Origin: Diphasiastrum complanatum
Lineage: Eukaryota; Streptophyta; Lycopodiopsida; Lycopodiales; Lycopodiaceae
NCBI GenBank assembly: GCA_029204225.1
Contig: CM055098.1
Location: forward strand, 54,696,282-54,760,281
DNA: 64,000 nucleotides
Direction: 5' to 3'
Shown here: in pieces, positions 47,119-58,856 of the stretch
How the letters are laid out: each line of letters opens with the position of its first letter
Numbering within the stretch: the first letter of the stretch is position 1
The notes under the pieces: generated by a model
Databases searched by the model: none
Seen by the model: the letters and a program-made list of their open reading frames with translations, nothing else
What the model was told of the DNA's origin: nothing
Translations under genes and position numbers: made by a program

Positions 47119-47333
47119 GCCCATTGTTAGATTGATTCCCTATAATGTGCACAGATCCTAGCCATTCAAGGAAACCAAGTTTCCCACCAAAAGTCTATAA
47201 TTTTAAGAGAAAATTTCATAGGGGGTTCATATTTTTAAGTTTAGCAAGGCAAGGCATTATTGTTGGTTTAGCACTTTAAGGGAAATTAAACTTTTACGAT
47301 GTTTTGAAGTGCAGATACAATGTAGCAACCATC

Positions 47334-47428
<95 letters not shown>
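47119..47428. repeat. Duplicated segment with (AG)n tail, copy 1
   Basis: Homologous, with many changes, to 50186-50489. Shared landmarks are GTTAGATT, GTGCA.AGATCCTAGCC, CAAGTTTCCC.CCAA, TTCATA.GGG and AAG.GGAA. Both copies end in a long AG microsatellite, here 47338-47428. Confidence 0.65.
47338..47428. repeat. (AG)n microsatellite, about 45 units
   Basis: Pure AG repeat. The open frame across it (ERERER) is an artefact. Confidence 0.97.
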
Positions 47429-47432
<4 letters not shown>

Positions 47433-47881
47433 AAACAAAATTTCTCATAGTCCCTCTTGACAAGTCAAGACCAAACCTTTTGAACCCTTCAATTTATAGC
47501 ATAACAGGTAAAAATAAAGTTGTATAAAGTCTTACAGTACATATAGTACCATAAAGTAAAGCAAGTTTTAGGACACCCAGCTGTTAGTTAAGTGAGGAAG
47601 ACAGGTGTCATAGTTGAGCATCAGTTGTTATCCATGTTCGAAACAAGATTTACTACCTTATAAACAAGACTGCAAATTCAAATTTAATGTCCAATCTTCC
47701 CAATCATTCCATTTATGCTTTAGCAATACACTCTTCCCTTTTTTTTCTGTATCAGAGCAACACCGAACTGATCAACATAAGGGATAGTAGAATGTATTTT
47801 ATAATCTTACTGTCTTTATCATGCAAGTAGCTACAAACTTACATTCATATTAATAGCAACTCCTTACTTCTAGTATTAGTG

Positions 47882-48000
47882 CTAGGTACTAGGGCAGATC
47901 CGTGCCATGCTAGCCCCAAAGATGTCCTACGAAGGTAGTTAGGAGTCTAAGCACTTTGTGGCTTGGGCAAATCCATGCGATACAAGCCAACCATAGTCAG
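47882..48000. repeat. Dispersed repeat, copy 2
   Basis: Shares GGTACTAGGGCAGATCCGTG and following collinear text with 17066-17170. It is separated from further weakly similar sequence (49024 onward) by the solo LTR, so the LTR inserted into this repeat. Confidence 0.5.
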
Positions 48001-48200
48001 ATTCAGCATTTAACAATAGCCTACCTTCACTTGTACTTTAACAAATAAACATTCATGCCATGTATTTTTTCCAACGAGAGTAAGAAGTACTAGTTTTTAA
48101 CAATCTTATGCACATAGTCATTCATTCCTACTATGTTCCGATGTCTATGTTGCATAGTGTGTGTATTAATACTCATTCTATTACATTGCATTGTTACAAG

Positions 48201-49018
48201 TGTTGAATTTCACACATGTGGATTGTCCACTACATGTACTTGTGATCTCCTAAGGTGTGTAGATGCACCAAGATCGAGACTAGATTGAGATTCAAGATCA
48301 ATCTTAGATCCTATGGCAAAAACACACTACTACATGCATTCAATCACTTCCAACACTCACTCACACGTGTGGGAAGTATTCAAAAAATAATCTAAGTAAA
48401 AACAAGCTGCTCTCCTCGGGTAGAGAGAGAAAATGCATCATGAGCTCTCGGGTAGAGAGAGAAAGCTAGAAATCCAATAACTCACAAAATCCATGAAATC
48501 ACCAAATCAATTAGATCCAAAAATGAGGAGTACAATGATACTAGTAGATTCATGAGCTACCACTATGCTTAACTATGATTGGATCACACTTTGCCACCTC
48601 TTAATCCTATTGGACCATTGATCCATGCACCTCTAAATTCTATTGGACTAAATTCAAGCACACCTCAAATTCCTATTGGACCACACATGGTTCCACCTCT
48701 AAAACCTATTGGACCTCTTAAACTTCATCAAACAAAAGCATTACACTTGTCTACACTCTAATTCGAACAAGTTTGTTCTCCTACTCTATTTTGGCTCAAT
48801 AGTGGCATTACAAGTGGAAATGGATAATTTGCCATCTATGCCAAATTTGACCCTATCAACATCCTACACCTAAATGCTTGACTATGAGATTCTATAGACA
48901 AACATTTTGATTCACTTTACAATTCTCCACACGTGGGAACATCCTCCACACATGTGAGATTCACTTACAAACTTCTATCATAAAAAATACCAAGCTAGAT
49001 TTTTGCCAATTTCTCACA
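48201..49018 (-). mobile_element. Solo LTR of the truncated-copia family (TSD ACAAG)
   Basis: 818 bp matching the LTRs at 3900-4727 and 8175-9002, in the same orientation, with a 10-bp deletion near 48895. It is flanked by the perfect 5-bp duplication ACAAG at 48196-48200 and 49019-49023, with no internal sequence. This is the classic product of recombination between the two LTRs of a full insertion. Confidence 0.95.
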
Positions 49019-49023
49019 ACAAG

Positions 49024-50185
49024 AGCACAAAACTTCATACTTGGATATGTGTAGATGACGTTTCCTGCGAGTTACTCATCTTGCTCAGCCAAGGTGATAT
49101 CCTTCTTACATACTAGTATCATCATACCGAAAGTAACTGGTTACGGCACGTATAGCATTCTAATAGTACTTTATCACATTATTAGAGACTTCACTATCTT
49201 AGTCAAGCATAGCTCATGCTTACGATTTAAAGAGATATCGTTTCGTAATAAGAGTCTCAATTTCCTATTCAAATTCCCAACAAGTAATCAAACGATATTT
49301 GTTATATTGAAAACAATATGCTCGTAGTAATCAACAGTACTTCATAGAGGCTATACTAGCAGTAGCAATATGCTAATCATCCGTGGATGGCATTAGTCTC
49401 CTCATACACAACCATTATCATTTTCATACCGTAAGTATTGATCAATCTCCAAGTATACCAGCTTAGGAGAGGGCATAGTAGTAGGGCGGCCAATAGCATT
49501 CTATCATAAATAGTAAGTAGTTACTATGCCATTCAAGCATACATGTCATATGCAAATGTATTTCTCAAAAAACAGAGACAAATGCAACGCTCAGTCACAT
49601 TTCAGATCCGCGATCTGTGGTTCATCAAATAGTGGTGCAATCATATGCAAACCCTCCATGCATTCAATTGCGATGGTCTGGCCATCTTCGGCTTACTAGC
49701 TATCATACAAATAGTCGTGTCATTAAATGCTTTAATGTGTGGTACCAAATCAATAATGAATGAGAAAGCTTTAGCGCTGACCTACATTCATTGGCTTGAA
49801 GTAGTATACATGCGATTTGGTACTCAACTCGCTGTAGGGGCAGCGCTCAACTGTGGTAAATTCCCACGTGTTCTCTAAATCCAGAGGGCTATGAAATCAT
49901 GCATTATCATACCCTACATAAGCTTCAATCCTCAAGTACTACAATGTAAAAAAACTTTTGGTATCTTGAAAGATCTAGACTACCTTTCTTTGCAGTATTC
50001 TTCCAATCAATATTTGATCCTCAATGTCGTGGTAAGTCACAGTAGGAGAAGCATAGCCAGGGCAAAGGTAAGGAAAAAAGAGAGAGAGAGAGAGAGGGAA
50101 AGAGGAAGGTGAAGTAGGTATGTGTGATTCTCCTTTATGTAGAAAAGTCATCACCTTTAAATGCACTAAGTGCTTGAAGATGTCC
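49024..50185. other. Repeat-derived stretch, no gene seen
   Basis: Right half of the dispersed repeat interrupted by the solo LTR. Short open frames only. A small AG tract lies at 50081-50097. Confidence 0.4.
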
Positions 50186-50403
50186 ACCGTTAGATTTTTT
50201 CCTCATAGTGTGCAAAGATCCTAGCCGTTCAAAGGAAGGCAAGTTTCCCTCCAACCAGGTTATTATTTAAAAAACTTCATAAGGGGTCCCTTTACCAAGT
50301 TTGGTACAGTAAAGCACATTATTCAATTTGGCATCAGAAGGGGAAGTAATTTCCAAGATGTTTAACAGCGTATATGTCATACAACTATCGTATAAAAGAG
50401 CCC

Positions 50404-50489
<86 letters not shown>
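50186..50489. repeat. Duplicated segment with (AG)n tail, copy 2
   Basis: Same orientation as 47119-47428, about 3.07 kb away. The AG microsatellite runs from 50406 to 50489. The pair could be the diverged LTRs or ends of one old element that includes the dispersed repeat between them; no terminal motifs prove this. Confidence 0.6.
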
Positions 50490-50491
<2 letters not shown>

Positions 50492-52317
50492 TTTCTCTCT
50501 CTAATGGGAAAAACTTTTTTCAAAACTCATTTTTAAACACTCTACATCTATAGAAATCCTCTCAAACTTTAATTAATGCTACAAGTTGAAAGGAAAATAT
50601 ATAAACAAAAGATAAGCATGTCAATCCTAAGATGGTTACAAAGGACAGTGCTTGTAATATGGTGCCCAAAAAGAATTGTTGGGTGAGCAAACTTCAATGG
50701 CATCACATGGAGCTTGTGTTGGCCTACACAACATCATGTTTGTCCTTTATGTTGACCAACAACCTTGGCAAGGTTTCATAGAAATCTTCACTACATTGTT
50801 CGAAATGCTTGCCATTCATAATCAATGATAGTCTTCCCGTTGCATCTCGTCCCTAACTCCCAACTCCAAAATAATCTCTTTGTCCTCCAAATTCTTGATC
50901 CAGTCTTTGAGATGGCTAATTAGAGCTCCTCTCTTGCCTAGTTGTGTAATGATACCAATAAACTCATTGATTTCAACATACGTACATACTAATGAGCTCA
51001 TATCTTTTACATGTCTTCTAAGGATTAGAGTTTAGTGCTACAATATATTGTCATGAGCTATCTTTGAGGAGAGCATATTTTTAGGTTCTAGGATAGATCA
51101 CACCATTTGTGTGCAATGGTGTAGCAATTGCTTGCAAGCATGTAAAGTAGTGACAATGTTGAGGAATTAAGCACTAGTTTATTTAATGGCAATGTAAATT
51201 GAAGCATAAAGCCACGGTCATTGTCAAAGCTCTCTCAAAGAAAAATTGGTAAGATTTCAAAGCTTGATGTGAGGAACAAAGCTAGCCTTCATGCAATTCA
51301 AAAGTGACTCACAACCACAAATGTGAACACCTTATCAATCTCAACCACTGAAAACCATTGTGATTTGCAACCTTCCTAGGAAAAAGGATGTTGACGCTGC
51401 TTGGAAAGTTGTTAGTGGGGTTCAATGCATGTTATAAAGTTCTTATTGGTTTGAAAATCTGCTCTTCATAGCATACTGCTAATAGTGAGCATATTATTGT
51501 AGGTAATCTAAATTTCTAAAATAACCATGACACGGCACCTTTGTGATACCAATGATTGTATTTATTATAACAATTGCTTGCTTCTTCACTTCATTTCCCT
51601 TTCTTTGGAGGCACCAAGAATCCTATTGAAAGCCATCGGCAGTTTTGTCTGCCTTGTAGTTGACGTCTGTTCTTGGTAAACATAAAACACTCCTCTTTTT
51701 CGATATCATGACTACTTTTGATCTTTATTTTCACATCACTTTTACAAGATCTTCCTACATTGTTGTTTCTCCAATAGACAATAGACTCAACTTTCTTTTC
51801 ACTCAGTTATTTTGACTATTGTACTTGTAAAATCAACAATTTGTGGCCTTTTCCACTAGGATAACCATGTTATTAACAAAACATGTGCAAAAATATACAT
51901 TCCATTCAATATGGTGCCTGAATTTCTCGTCTTTTGTAAGTTGTCTGGTAATAATATTGTAACGGAATTCCAAGTACCTCCTCTAAAAGGATTCTAGGTC
52001 TGTCAAGGTGCAAAGATCACCTTTTTTCAGTTCCAAGCTTTAAGGAGTTGTAAATGATTTCTCCCGTGAGGTTTCCAAAGTGTCTATCTTGATTCATTCC
52101 ATTGCTTCTATTCAATATCATGAACATTTGCCTATCAGTTGAATTCAGCATGCAGGCTATTTCAAACCCTTTAGGCTTGTCTTTTCCAGTCATAGCTTTG
52201 TAGATCACTTTTTCTTAAAGCTTAGAGAACCAGCCAACAGTGGCACTAAGATGACATAGACAAACAATGTGCTAACTCTTGTGCATTTCTGATACGTAGA
52301 CCATGTCTATGTTGCCT

Positions 52318-52348
<31 letters not shown>

Positions 52349-53061
52349 AAAAAAAAAAAAGAAAAGAAAAGGACAAACATTGAACTGATACTTGATGTTA
52401 TTAACACAGGTTTAATGTTTCAATGCCCACATGAAGAATTTGAATGTATTAACAATCTTTTACAAATTGTAGGCTGAAGTATTAACAATCTTTCATGTCT
52501 GAATTCTACACTACACAATGCCATCTATGGGATGAAATGCCACCTTATGATTCATGGTCAAGGCCACATTTATAGAAAGCCTTAATATATTGTGTGTCTC
52601 TTTCATAGGAGTCCAATGCCCTACTTACCTGACACTGAAAAGTCGAATGCACTTCAACGTCATGCCATATTCTCATGAACAAGAATCTGAAAGCTGAAGC
52701 ATGAAAAGACCTTGCATGCCTGGAGTTTTAGAATAAGCAACCTCATCTCAAGAATTGTCACCAGACGATCAGATGGTTTTGTCTCAACTGTACAAATGTG
52801 GTCCCCGAAATGTGGCGTAGGGGTTGACATCTTTTTTTATCACAGGGTTTAGAGCTTGATTCCACTTGTAGGCATGGGAATGGAAGATCTTTGTTTCAAA
52901 TATTTTTCAGTATGCATTAGAATCAATCAATGCAAAGTGAAAATTCAATACCAAACAATCAGGAAGCTGAATGCACCCTGCAGAAGGCATATACCAAAAA
53001 TTGAAGGCTGAGGCAATGCGCTTCATTTAATATTTTGAGTGTGCAAACATGCTGAATTGAA
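50490..53061. other. Intergenic stretch, probably including the 3' flank of the COQ10-like gene
   Basis: No recognisable coding sequence. A (CT)n tract followed by an A-run lies at 52322-52360. Confidence 0.4.
52322..52360. repeat. (CT)n microsatellite and A-run
   Basis: About 13 CT units followed by 12 A. Confidence 0.9.
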
Positions 53062-53202
53062 CTAAGCACTTGCAGGATTAGGAACAAAACCCCGATAACA
53101 ACTTTTTGAGATATCAGTGCTTGGTCCATAGACTCTGTGGCAACGATCTTCAAAAGAAGAGACAAGTTGAACAACAACTTCATCCAGAAACACACTTGAT
53201 GC
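53062..53202 (-). CDS. COQ10: COQ10-like exon 4
   Basis: 141 bp including the TAG stop at 53064-53062; acceptor TTCTGGCAG|GCATCA. Encodes the C-terminal helix (VFLDEVVVQLVSSFEDRC) and the short tail. Confidence 0.9.
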   Translation of the reverse strand, partial: ASSVFLDEVVVQLVSSFEDRCHRVYGPSTDISKSCYRGFVPNPASA

Positions 53203-55954
53203 CTGCCAGAAAAAAGAAGCTAGTAAGCCAATGAAAAGTAAATTTGCATGCACAAATATTGGAATTCTTGAATATCAGTTAGCAACGTAAGTTATACAGC
53301 AAGAATGCTGCTCCTTCCAAAATTTCTCTTTGCGATTTCACAATTTTAAACTCGAGAAGGGATGGTCAAAGCTCGTTAATACACCTCAAATAACTATAAT
53401 ATCTCTGCACAACAGAAAAAGTTTGTAAAACACAAGCCCAAAAGTTTGAACTTTGCATATCTTTATTTCTAGCATAGTTAAACGTTGCAGCTAACTAAAA
53501 GTAATTACAATTGAAAGTACTCTTCAATATCTGCATTAGAATAATCCTGACACTCACTTGTTATAAAATGCACTCAAAGGTTAGTACTAGCATGCAAATC
53601 AAAAAATTAAAGAATATTTTCAGCAGTCCCTCAATTCCACGAATAAGGGCTGGAGGCTGGAACGAAAATGACGCATCTGATGAGACATTGGATGCATGAA
53701 GAATGACAGTATATAACTAGGCATGAATCATGATAGAAATTATGAATAAGGAGAGTGCAATTAACAAGCAGCAACTACTTGAAGATTCTACAAATTTTGT
53801 CAGCAAGCGTGTATACAAGAAAATTGTTCAAAAATGACTTAGTAGAGACTTGCAAAGATGGATATGGAGAAGATACCCAAAAAAACAGGAGTGACATTCT
53901 CTCCAATATGCAGGTCAGGAAACAATGTACAAAAGCTTAATGTACTCGAAAACAGACATTAGCACAAGGGCTCTCCAAAGGTATCAACAAGTCGCAAGGG
54001 CATATCTCAGGCTTATGTGAGCTTCCAATTTGCTATTCAATCAGAAGTAAGGGTGTGAAAGAGTATTCTAACATTCATCATTATGGACTTTTATATTTGA
54101 ACAATCCTCCTTCGACATTAACTGGAAAACAAGCTTTTACCTTGCGATAGAGTGAAGAACGAAATTGAAAATTCACCGCCACATTAAGATTGCAAGAGCC
54201 TGGAACGGGACCTGGTTGGAACTCCCAAGTGTTGTTTAGATAGTGAAAAAGATTGCTTTGAGACACCGATGTCTGAAAAGCACAAATAGAGTAGAAAGTT
54301 AACCACTGCTGTAAAGTTCTATGCTGCATACTACAAACTAAGCGCACATGAAGAGTCAAAAGGTGAGTTCCAAACCCAGAACATTTGAAATACAATGTTC
54401 CATACATCCTGCATAAAAAGTGCCAGACATTCCATTGAGAAAGCATATCCTAGATAATTTATTATTATCCTCTACAGGGCCCTCCCAAGAAGCACTTCCC
54501 TAAGGGCTCAAGGATTTGTACACAGTCCCAAATCTGCACCGACTTCCTCCCAGCCTGCCCTCAGCATCCTTGCTCCTGCTTCTCCTGGCATGCCTTTGCC
54601 TGGCTCCTCCCCTACCATCATGCTCCAGGCCTCTTCACCTCCCAGGACTATGTCCTCCTACCGTCTTCATAAATCCAAGCCTTCCTCCCACCCAAGTTTC
54701 TTTGCTACCTCTGCACATGCATACTGCTCCATAACTCCACTAGCTTCCTTATGTCGTGCACTATGCTTCGAGCCTTCTTCCCACTTCCCAAGTTTCTTTG
54801 CTGCCTCTGGCCATGCATACCGCTCCATAACACCACTAACTTCCTTCTTATGTCCTGTACTCTGCTTTATTCCTATCCCAGTCCTAATCCTGCATTTATT
54901 TTGGATCCTCCTTGCCTCCCAGCACTTATCCTCCATCTTAGCATCTCAACCCCTCCCAGCACCACTTCTGTCCCTCTGTCATCTCATTCATTCAAACAAA
55001 ACGTACTCCGTTTAAAAAGGTTTGGTTCACACTGGTGCTTGAAAAAGGACTACGATAGGAATGTCATCATTAATAACATCATAGAAATATGGAGCTCCCC
55101 TATATTGAATATTCCAAGATCTTGCATTATTGAGGCAAAGAGGGTGTTAGAATGCTGCATCTAGTTAAAAAAAAAATTACCTCTATATTGATAAGCCTAC
55201 AAATTGGAGGCCCACCACAACTACAGAAAAGAGAACTTCTACTACATAAATACTTTAAGAAGCCAGAAGACTGTTCGGGATTGTCGGTAAAAAGCTATGA
55301 GGGACTCTTAACAGCCTCCCTTTAAAAACTTGACATCTTCAGTTTTAGATTCAAACTGCCCTAATCGGCACTTACTGTTTTAATTTTCTTAGTCATTAGC
55401 TGATTAATATATATGCAAAGAAATACTACAATAAATTTGATCCACAATAGAAAACCATTCAGGGATACAATTGCACTGAGGACAGCGTAAACAGTAATGC
55501 ACATCCCAATGCAAGGAGAAGGTATGCAAGATATTAATCTGTAGGCGCAAGCAGAGAAGTACTAAGAGTACACCCTACATGTTTAAAAGCTTTAGTTCCT
55601 CATCTAATCCTTGATATCCAATATCAGCTCTCATTAGTTAAGTGATTTCTATATAGGTCTTTTAAAATTTGAGAACTTTGTGTCGCCATAATGCTCGTCC
55701 AAACAATTGCCAGATGAAGTATAAACTCCTCATTCACTAAAAAAGGAAATCCAATTCAAACGACATATGTTTAATTAAAGCACAAGCTTATGTACCTCAA
55801 CAAAGTCAACAGACCTATTGCTGTTCACGTCCTAATTTTTTGAAAGTACATAAATTGACACATCCAAAAATTTTTAAGAAAGGCTAAATGTACACTCCCT
55901 TAAAATTCAAAGAGCTGTAAGAAAGAATCTGTAAGGGAAATGGTGTGTGTGTGT

Positions 55955-56019
<65 letters not shown>

Positions 56020-58157
56020 ACACCTTGATAAGATTAGGGCGTTTAAGCTGCACATGGGAAATGTAACGCTCCATAAAGAATTTGAAACCAATTTCAAGCT
56101 CTGCCTGAAAAGACTCTCCATCATTGCGCTGAAGTACAGTCGACCTTTGACACCACGGTAAAAAATCTTCGTACAAATCCACTGCTGCCACTACCGCAAA
56201 AAGCTGATCAGGAGAATACCTGGTATGTGAAACAAAAAAACACCAGCACGACACATCAAAAGGCCTGCATTCAAAGGCAATATAAATCTTGTTTCCTAAA
56301 ATTTGCAGAAGGAAAAGCTCAGCAATAACAAGAGTAGAAATGGATGATTAGTTGATATAGATGTCATCCAAGATTGAAAAAATACTGCTGCATTATCCAC
56401 TTATTTTGGATCTTCTAAAGTATGAATTGAATTCACCTCAGTGTAAATTCTCAAAAAAAAACACTATTGAAATCTTGGTTACATCGGAACATATTCAGGG
56501 AACCTCCCCAGCATTCCAGAACATGGAACCAAGTTCAGCAGTCTACTTTTTGGAATTTTGTCATTTTATTCGCAACATGATATGTTATGTACAGAAACAG
56601 TCCTTGAAAAGCCCCAAAAAGTGGATATACTTAAGTTTGAAGTTTCAGGTCTATAATCTAGGTGGCGATAAAAGCATAAGGGCCTAGCTCCAGTGAAGTT
56701 GAATCTAGTGCTAGAGCACTTCATGGTCCTGCATACAGCCAGTCGATTCCACCAAATGATGTGATCAAGTTCTCTTAAGATCCTAAAGCTCTCTCCATGG
56801 ACTGTTTGATCTCCATCATGTGACTTCTGCACTATTTCAATCACCCACACTTTTACCCAACCACCACCCCCTACTAATAGCCCTTTGCACATCTCCCCAG
56901 CTCACTATAGCCTCTCTCCAATGTCAAGTAAGCCCTAAGAGTACCCTTGAGTCCATAAGTCTCCCCTGCTGAACAAACATCCCCTGCAATAAAGGCATAA
57001 CATGAATGGACATAGAAAGAAAAGTCCAATGTAGTGATGTTGATGCAGCTAGCCCTATGTGTTATGTCTAGGATGATACCCGAGGGTGAAACATAACAAA
57101 GATGCAATGGTAAACCTTACGGAGTCCACCTACGAAGTCTTAGACCATCAACTCCATCATGCATAGAAGGCGCCAAATGCCACAGCATTCGTACTCACTT
57201 CATCAGCGCTCAAGAGTAGGTGCGCATCACATGGACAAACATATGTTCACGTTAGCTTTCATATGTTTGGACAAAGGCTAGTGGAGGGCATACTAACTCA
57301 TAATGAACGCTACCACTAAAGAGCAAAGTTAATCAAATTAAGTCCCTACTTCCTCATAGAAAATAAAAAAGCATTTTCATTTCCTAACTTTGGCTTGTTC
57401 AAAACCTAATAAAATAGAACTTAGAAGATCACGTTGAGTTCTTGCCAAATGATTCAGAAAAAATCCCACAGCGACTTGAATCTATGGATCGCTTCAAAAT
57501 AGATTTGAAATTAAAGGTCATCAGAAAGACCATTCCTCCATACATAAAGGATTTGTGTATTCTTGCCAAGGAGTGATGCTCTGCAAAGTAATGCACTCCT
57601 TGGGAGATTATTGTTTTGCTTGATCCCAGGATAGCAGTTAGAGTCCACTGCTAGGATTACCCCGAAGTGTGCATAATCATCCACCAACAAGAGTTCTAGC
57701 ACTTAAAACTTCAGATTGAGCATCTCAGTCTACCCATAAGAAGCTCCCAAACAATGACCAATCCTGACAATGGAATTTTTCTGATATAGAGGATTTTTAT
57801 CTTCAGGCAATGGCTCGACTGCAACATAGTACATGCTAGTAGCATTAAAGGTGCTTACCCAATCAATCGAACCTCCTCAAAATGTTTGGAGAGCTCAGAG
57901 TCTTCACCACCACCGATACAACCTAGAAAACTGCGAGCATGCTGTTTCAAAATGGGAACATCGTTCATTTGCCGTCTATCACACGAATTACCCCGCACAT
58001 CCGTTCTGCTTAAGGCGCCAAACTGACTAGAAATAAAAGGAACGTGATCATTCTTTCCACACTTATTCTTCGCTGCAAAAGTATGATGAGGAGCTTCCCA
58101 AAGAGGTGAGCATGAGGGACGGTGGTAGCGAAGGTGCCTTGAAGCTAATCTCAGCAT
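53062..58157 (-). CDS. COQ10: COQ10-like coenzyme Q-binding START-domain protein (four exons)
   Basis: Coding exons, minus strand: 58157-57859, 56219-56024, 54272-54141 and 53202-53062. They sum to 768 bp (255 codons and a stop), and every junction has GT...AG ends and compatible phase. The first exon carries an Arg- and Ser-rich N-terminus (MLRLASRHLRYHR) typical of mitochondrial import, then RSFLGC and EEVRLIG. The domain follows: YSPDQLFAVVAAVDLYEDFL, PWCQRS, EIGFKFFMERYISHV, W-FQPGPVPGSCNL, VNFQFRSSLY, VFLDEVV and RCHRVYGP. These are the conserved blocks of the COQ10 branch of polyketide cyclase/START proteins, which bind ubiquinone at the inner mitochondrial membrane and support respiration. 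The length agrees with the roughly 250 residues usual for plant members. The C-terminal end past YGP is short and probably variable. No disabling change was seen, so the gene is likely functional. Confidence 0.93.
54141..54272 (-). CDS. COQ10: COQ10-like exon 3
   Basis: 132 bp, 44 whole codons; acceptor CTTTTCAG|ACATCG, donor CGCAAG|GTAAAA. Encodes the W-F-PGP-P-C segment and FRSSLYRK. Confidence 0.92.
54480..55170 (+). repeat. C-rich repeat-like block inside intron 2 of the COQ10-like gene
   Basis: Pyrimidine-rich on the plus strand, with an imperfect tandem duplication of 96 bp (CCCAAGTTTCTTTGCT starts at 54691 and 54787). Overlapping open frames here reflect composition and duplication. 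It is probably an inserted repeat; no ends were defined. Confidence 0.55.
55941..56017. repeat. (GT)n and (AG)n microsatellite at the intron 2 donor
   Basis: GT repeats at 55941-55954 and AG repeats at about 55958-56017. In gene sense this is a (CT)n run beginning six bases after the exon 2 splice junction. Confidence 0.95.
56024..56219 (-). CDS. COQ10: COQ10-like exon 2
   Basis: 196 bp; acceptor CATACCAG|G, donor AAG|GTGTGG. It encodes the first half of the START-like domain, including PWCQRS and GFKF. The donor is followed almost at once by a (CT)n run. Confidence 0.92.
56220..57858 (-). other. Intron 1 of the COQ10-like gene
   Basis: 1639 bp with no recognisable nested gene; a few short open frames only. 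Confidence 0.7.
57859..58157 (-). CDS. COQ10: COQ10-like exon 1
   Basis: 299 bp, residues 1-99 plus two bases of Gly100. Starts at ATG 58157-58155; the donor is ATTGG|GTAAGC. It holds the transit peptide and the EEVRLI text that precedes the domain. Confidence 0.88.
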
Positions 58158-58856
58158 GTTTCAAGAAAATCGCCTTTCAGCCGAGAAGTCGGCAACTAAA
58201 GACTCCCCTAATTGGGATAATCGAAAGGTTTCAGAATACAAGTCGATCCACAAATTATAATAGCGAACACAGTTTTGGAAAAGCTGTGCAATGGAATGGA
58301 TTTAAGCGGAACCCAGAAAACCGAAAATCACCAACAAAATCCTTCTCGAGCGCTGATTACTCAGTTCCAGTTTTCAGAGACGATCAAGCGTCGCTTGATG
58401 ATAGCAATAAGCTTCAAATATCACAGTGTTTGTTCATTCTGCAACAAAAATCAATGGATCACAGGCATCGCCTCCTGTCTTTGATGCGAAGCCTTGACCT
58501 CGGAGCGCTTGCGCAAATGTGCTTCTGGAACCTTCAAGCGAGATCGTTCATACACCGAGGGACGAAACCCTCGTGGGATCTTAAAATTGTTGATATAGAT
58601 AGTGCCGCTGCTCGATCCAAACTAATTCTGGATCTGCAAAAGCATCCTTAAATAATTTGTCAGAAAATTGATGAAGCTGCTACCGATCACCGACGAACGA
58701 TTATAAAACTGAATCGAAGATTCGTGGGAGCGTCGTCTCTTGACCAAAAATATATGTTTACGACAAAAAATCTACTACTGACCCAGCCAGCAAGAAGGGC
58801 GCACCAACCCTAAAAAAAAGGTCAGTAGTCAAACCAAAATAAAATAACATACACTC
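58158..58856 (-). promoter_or_regulatory. 5' UTR and promoter region of the COQ10-like gene
   Basis: Directly upstream of the ATG. The start of transcription cannot be fixed; no clear TATA box was found. A 181-codon plus-strand open frame (58106-58651) overlaps this region and the first exon and is probably fortuitous. Confidence 0.45.
58774..58829. repeat. Short inverted repeat upstream of the COQ10-like gene
   Basis: ACTACTGACC (58774-58783) and GGTCAGTAGT (58820-58829) are perfect 10-bp inverted repeats around a 36-bp spacer. Confidence 0.55.

Noticed and set aside
47309-47527. 72-codon frame rich in Glu-Arg
   Set aside because: Produced by translating the AG microsatellite.
54516-55164. 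Overlapping plus-strand frames of 72-141 codons in intron 2 of the COQ10-like gene
   Set aside because: Three overlapping frames in a pyrimidine-rich tandem duplication; typical low-complexity artefact.
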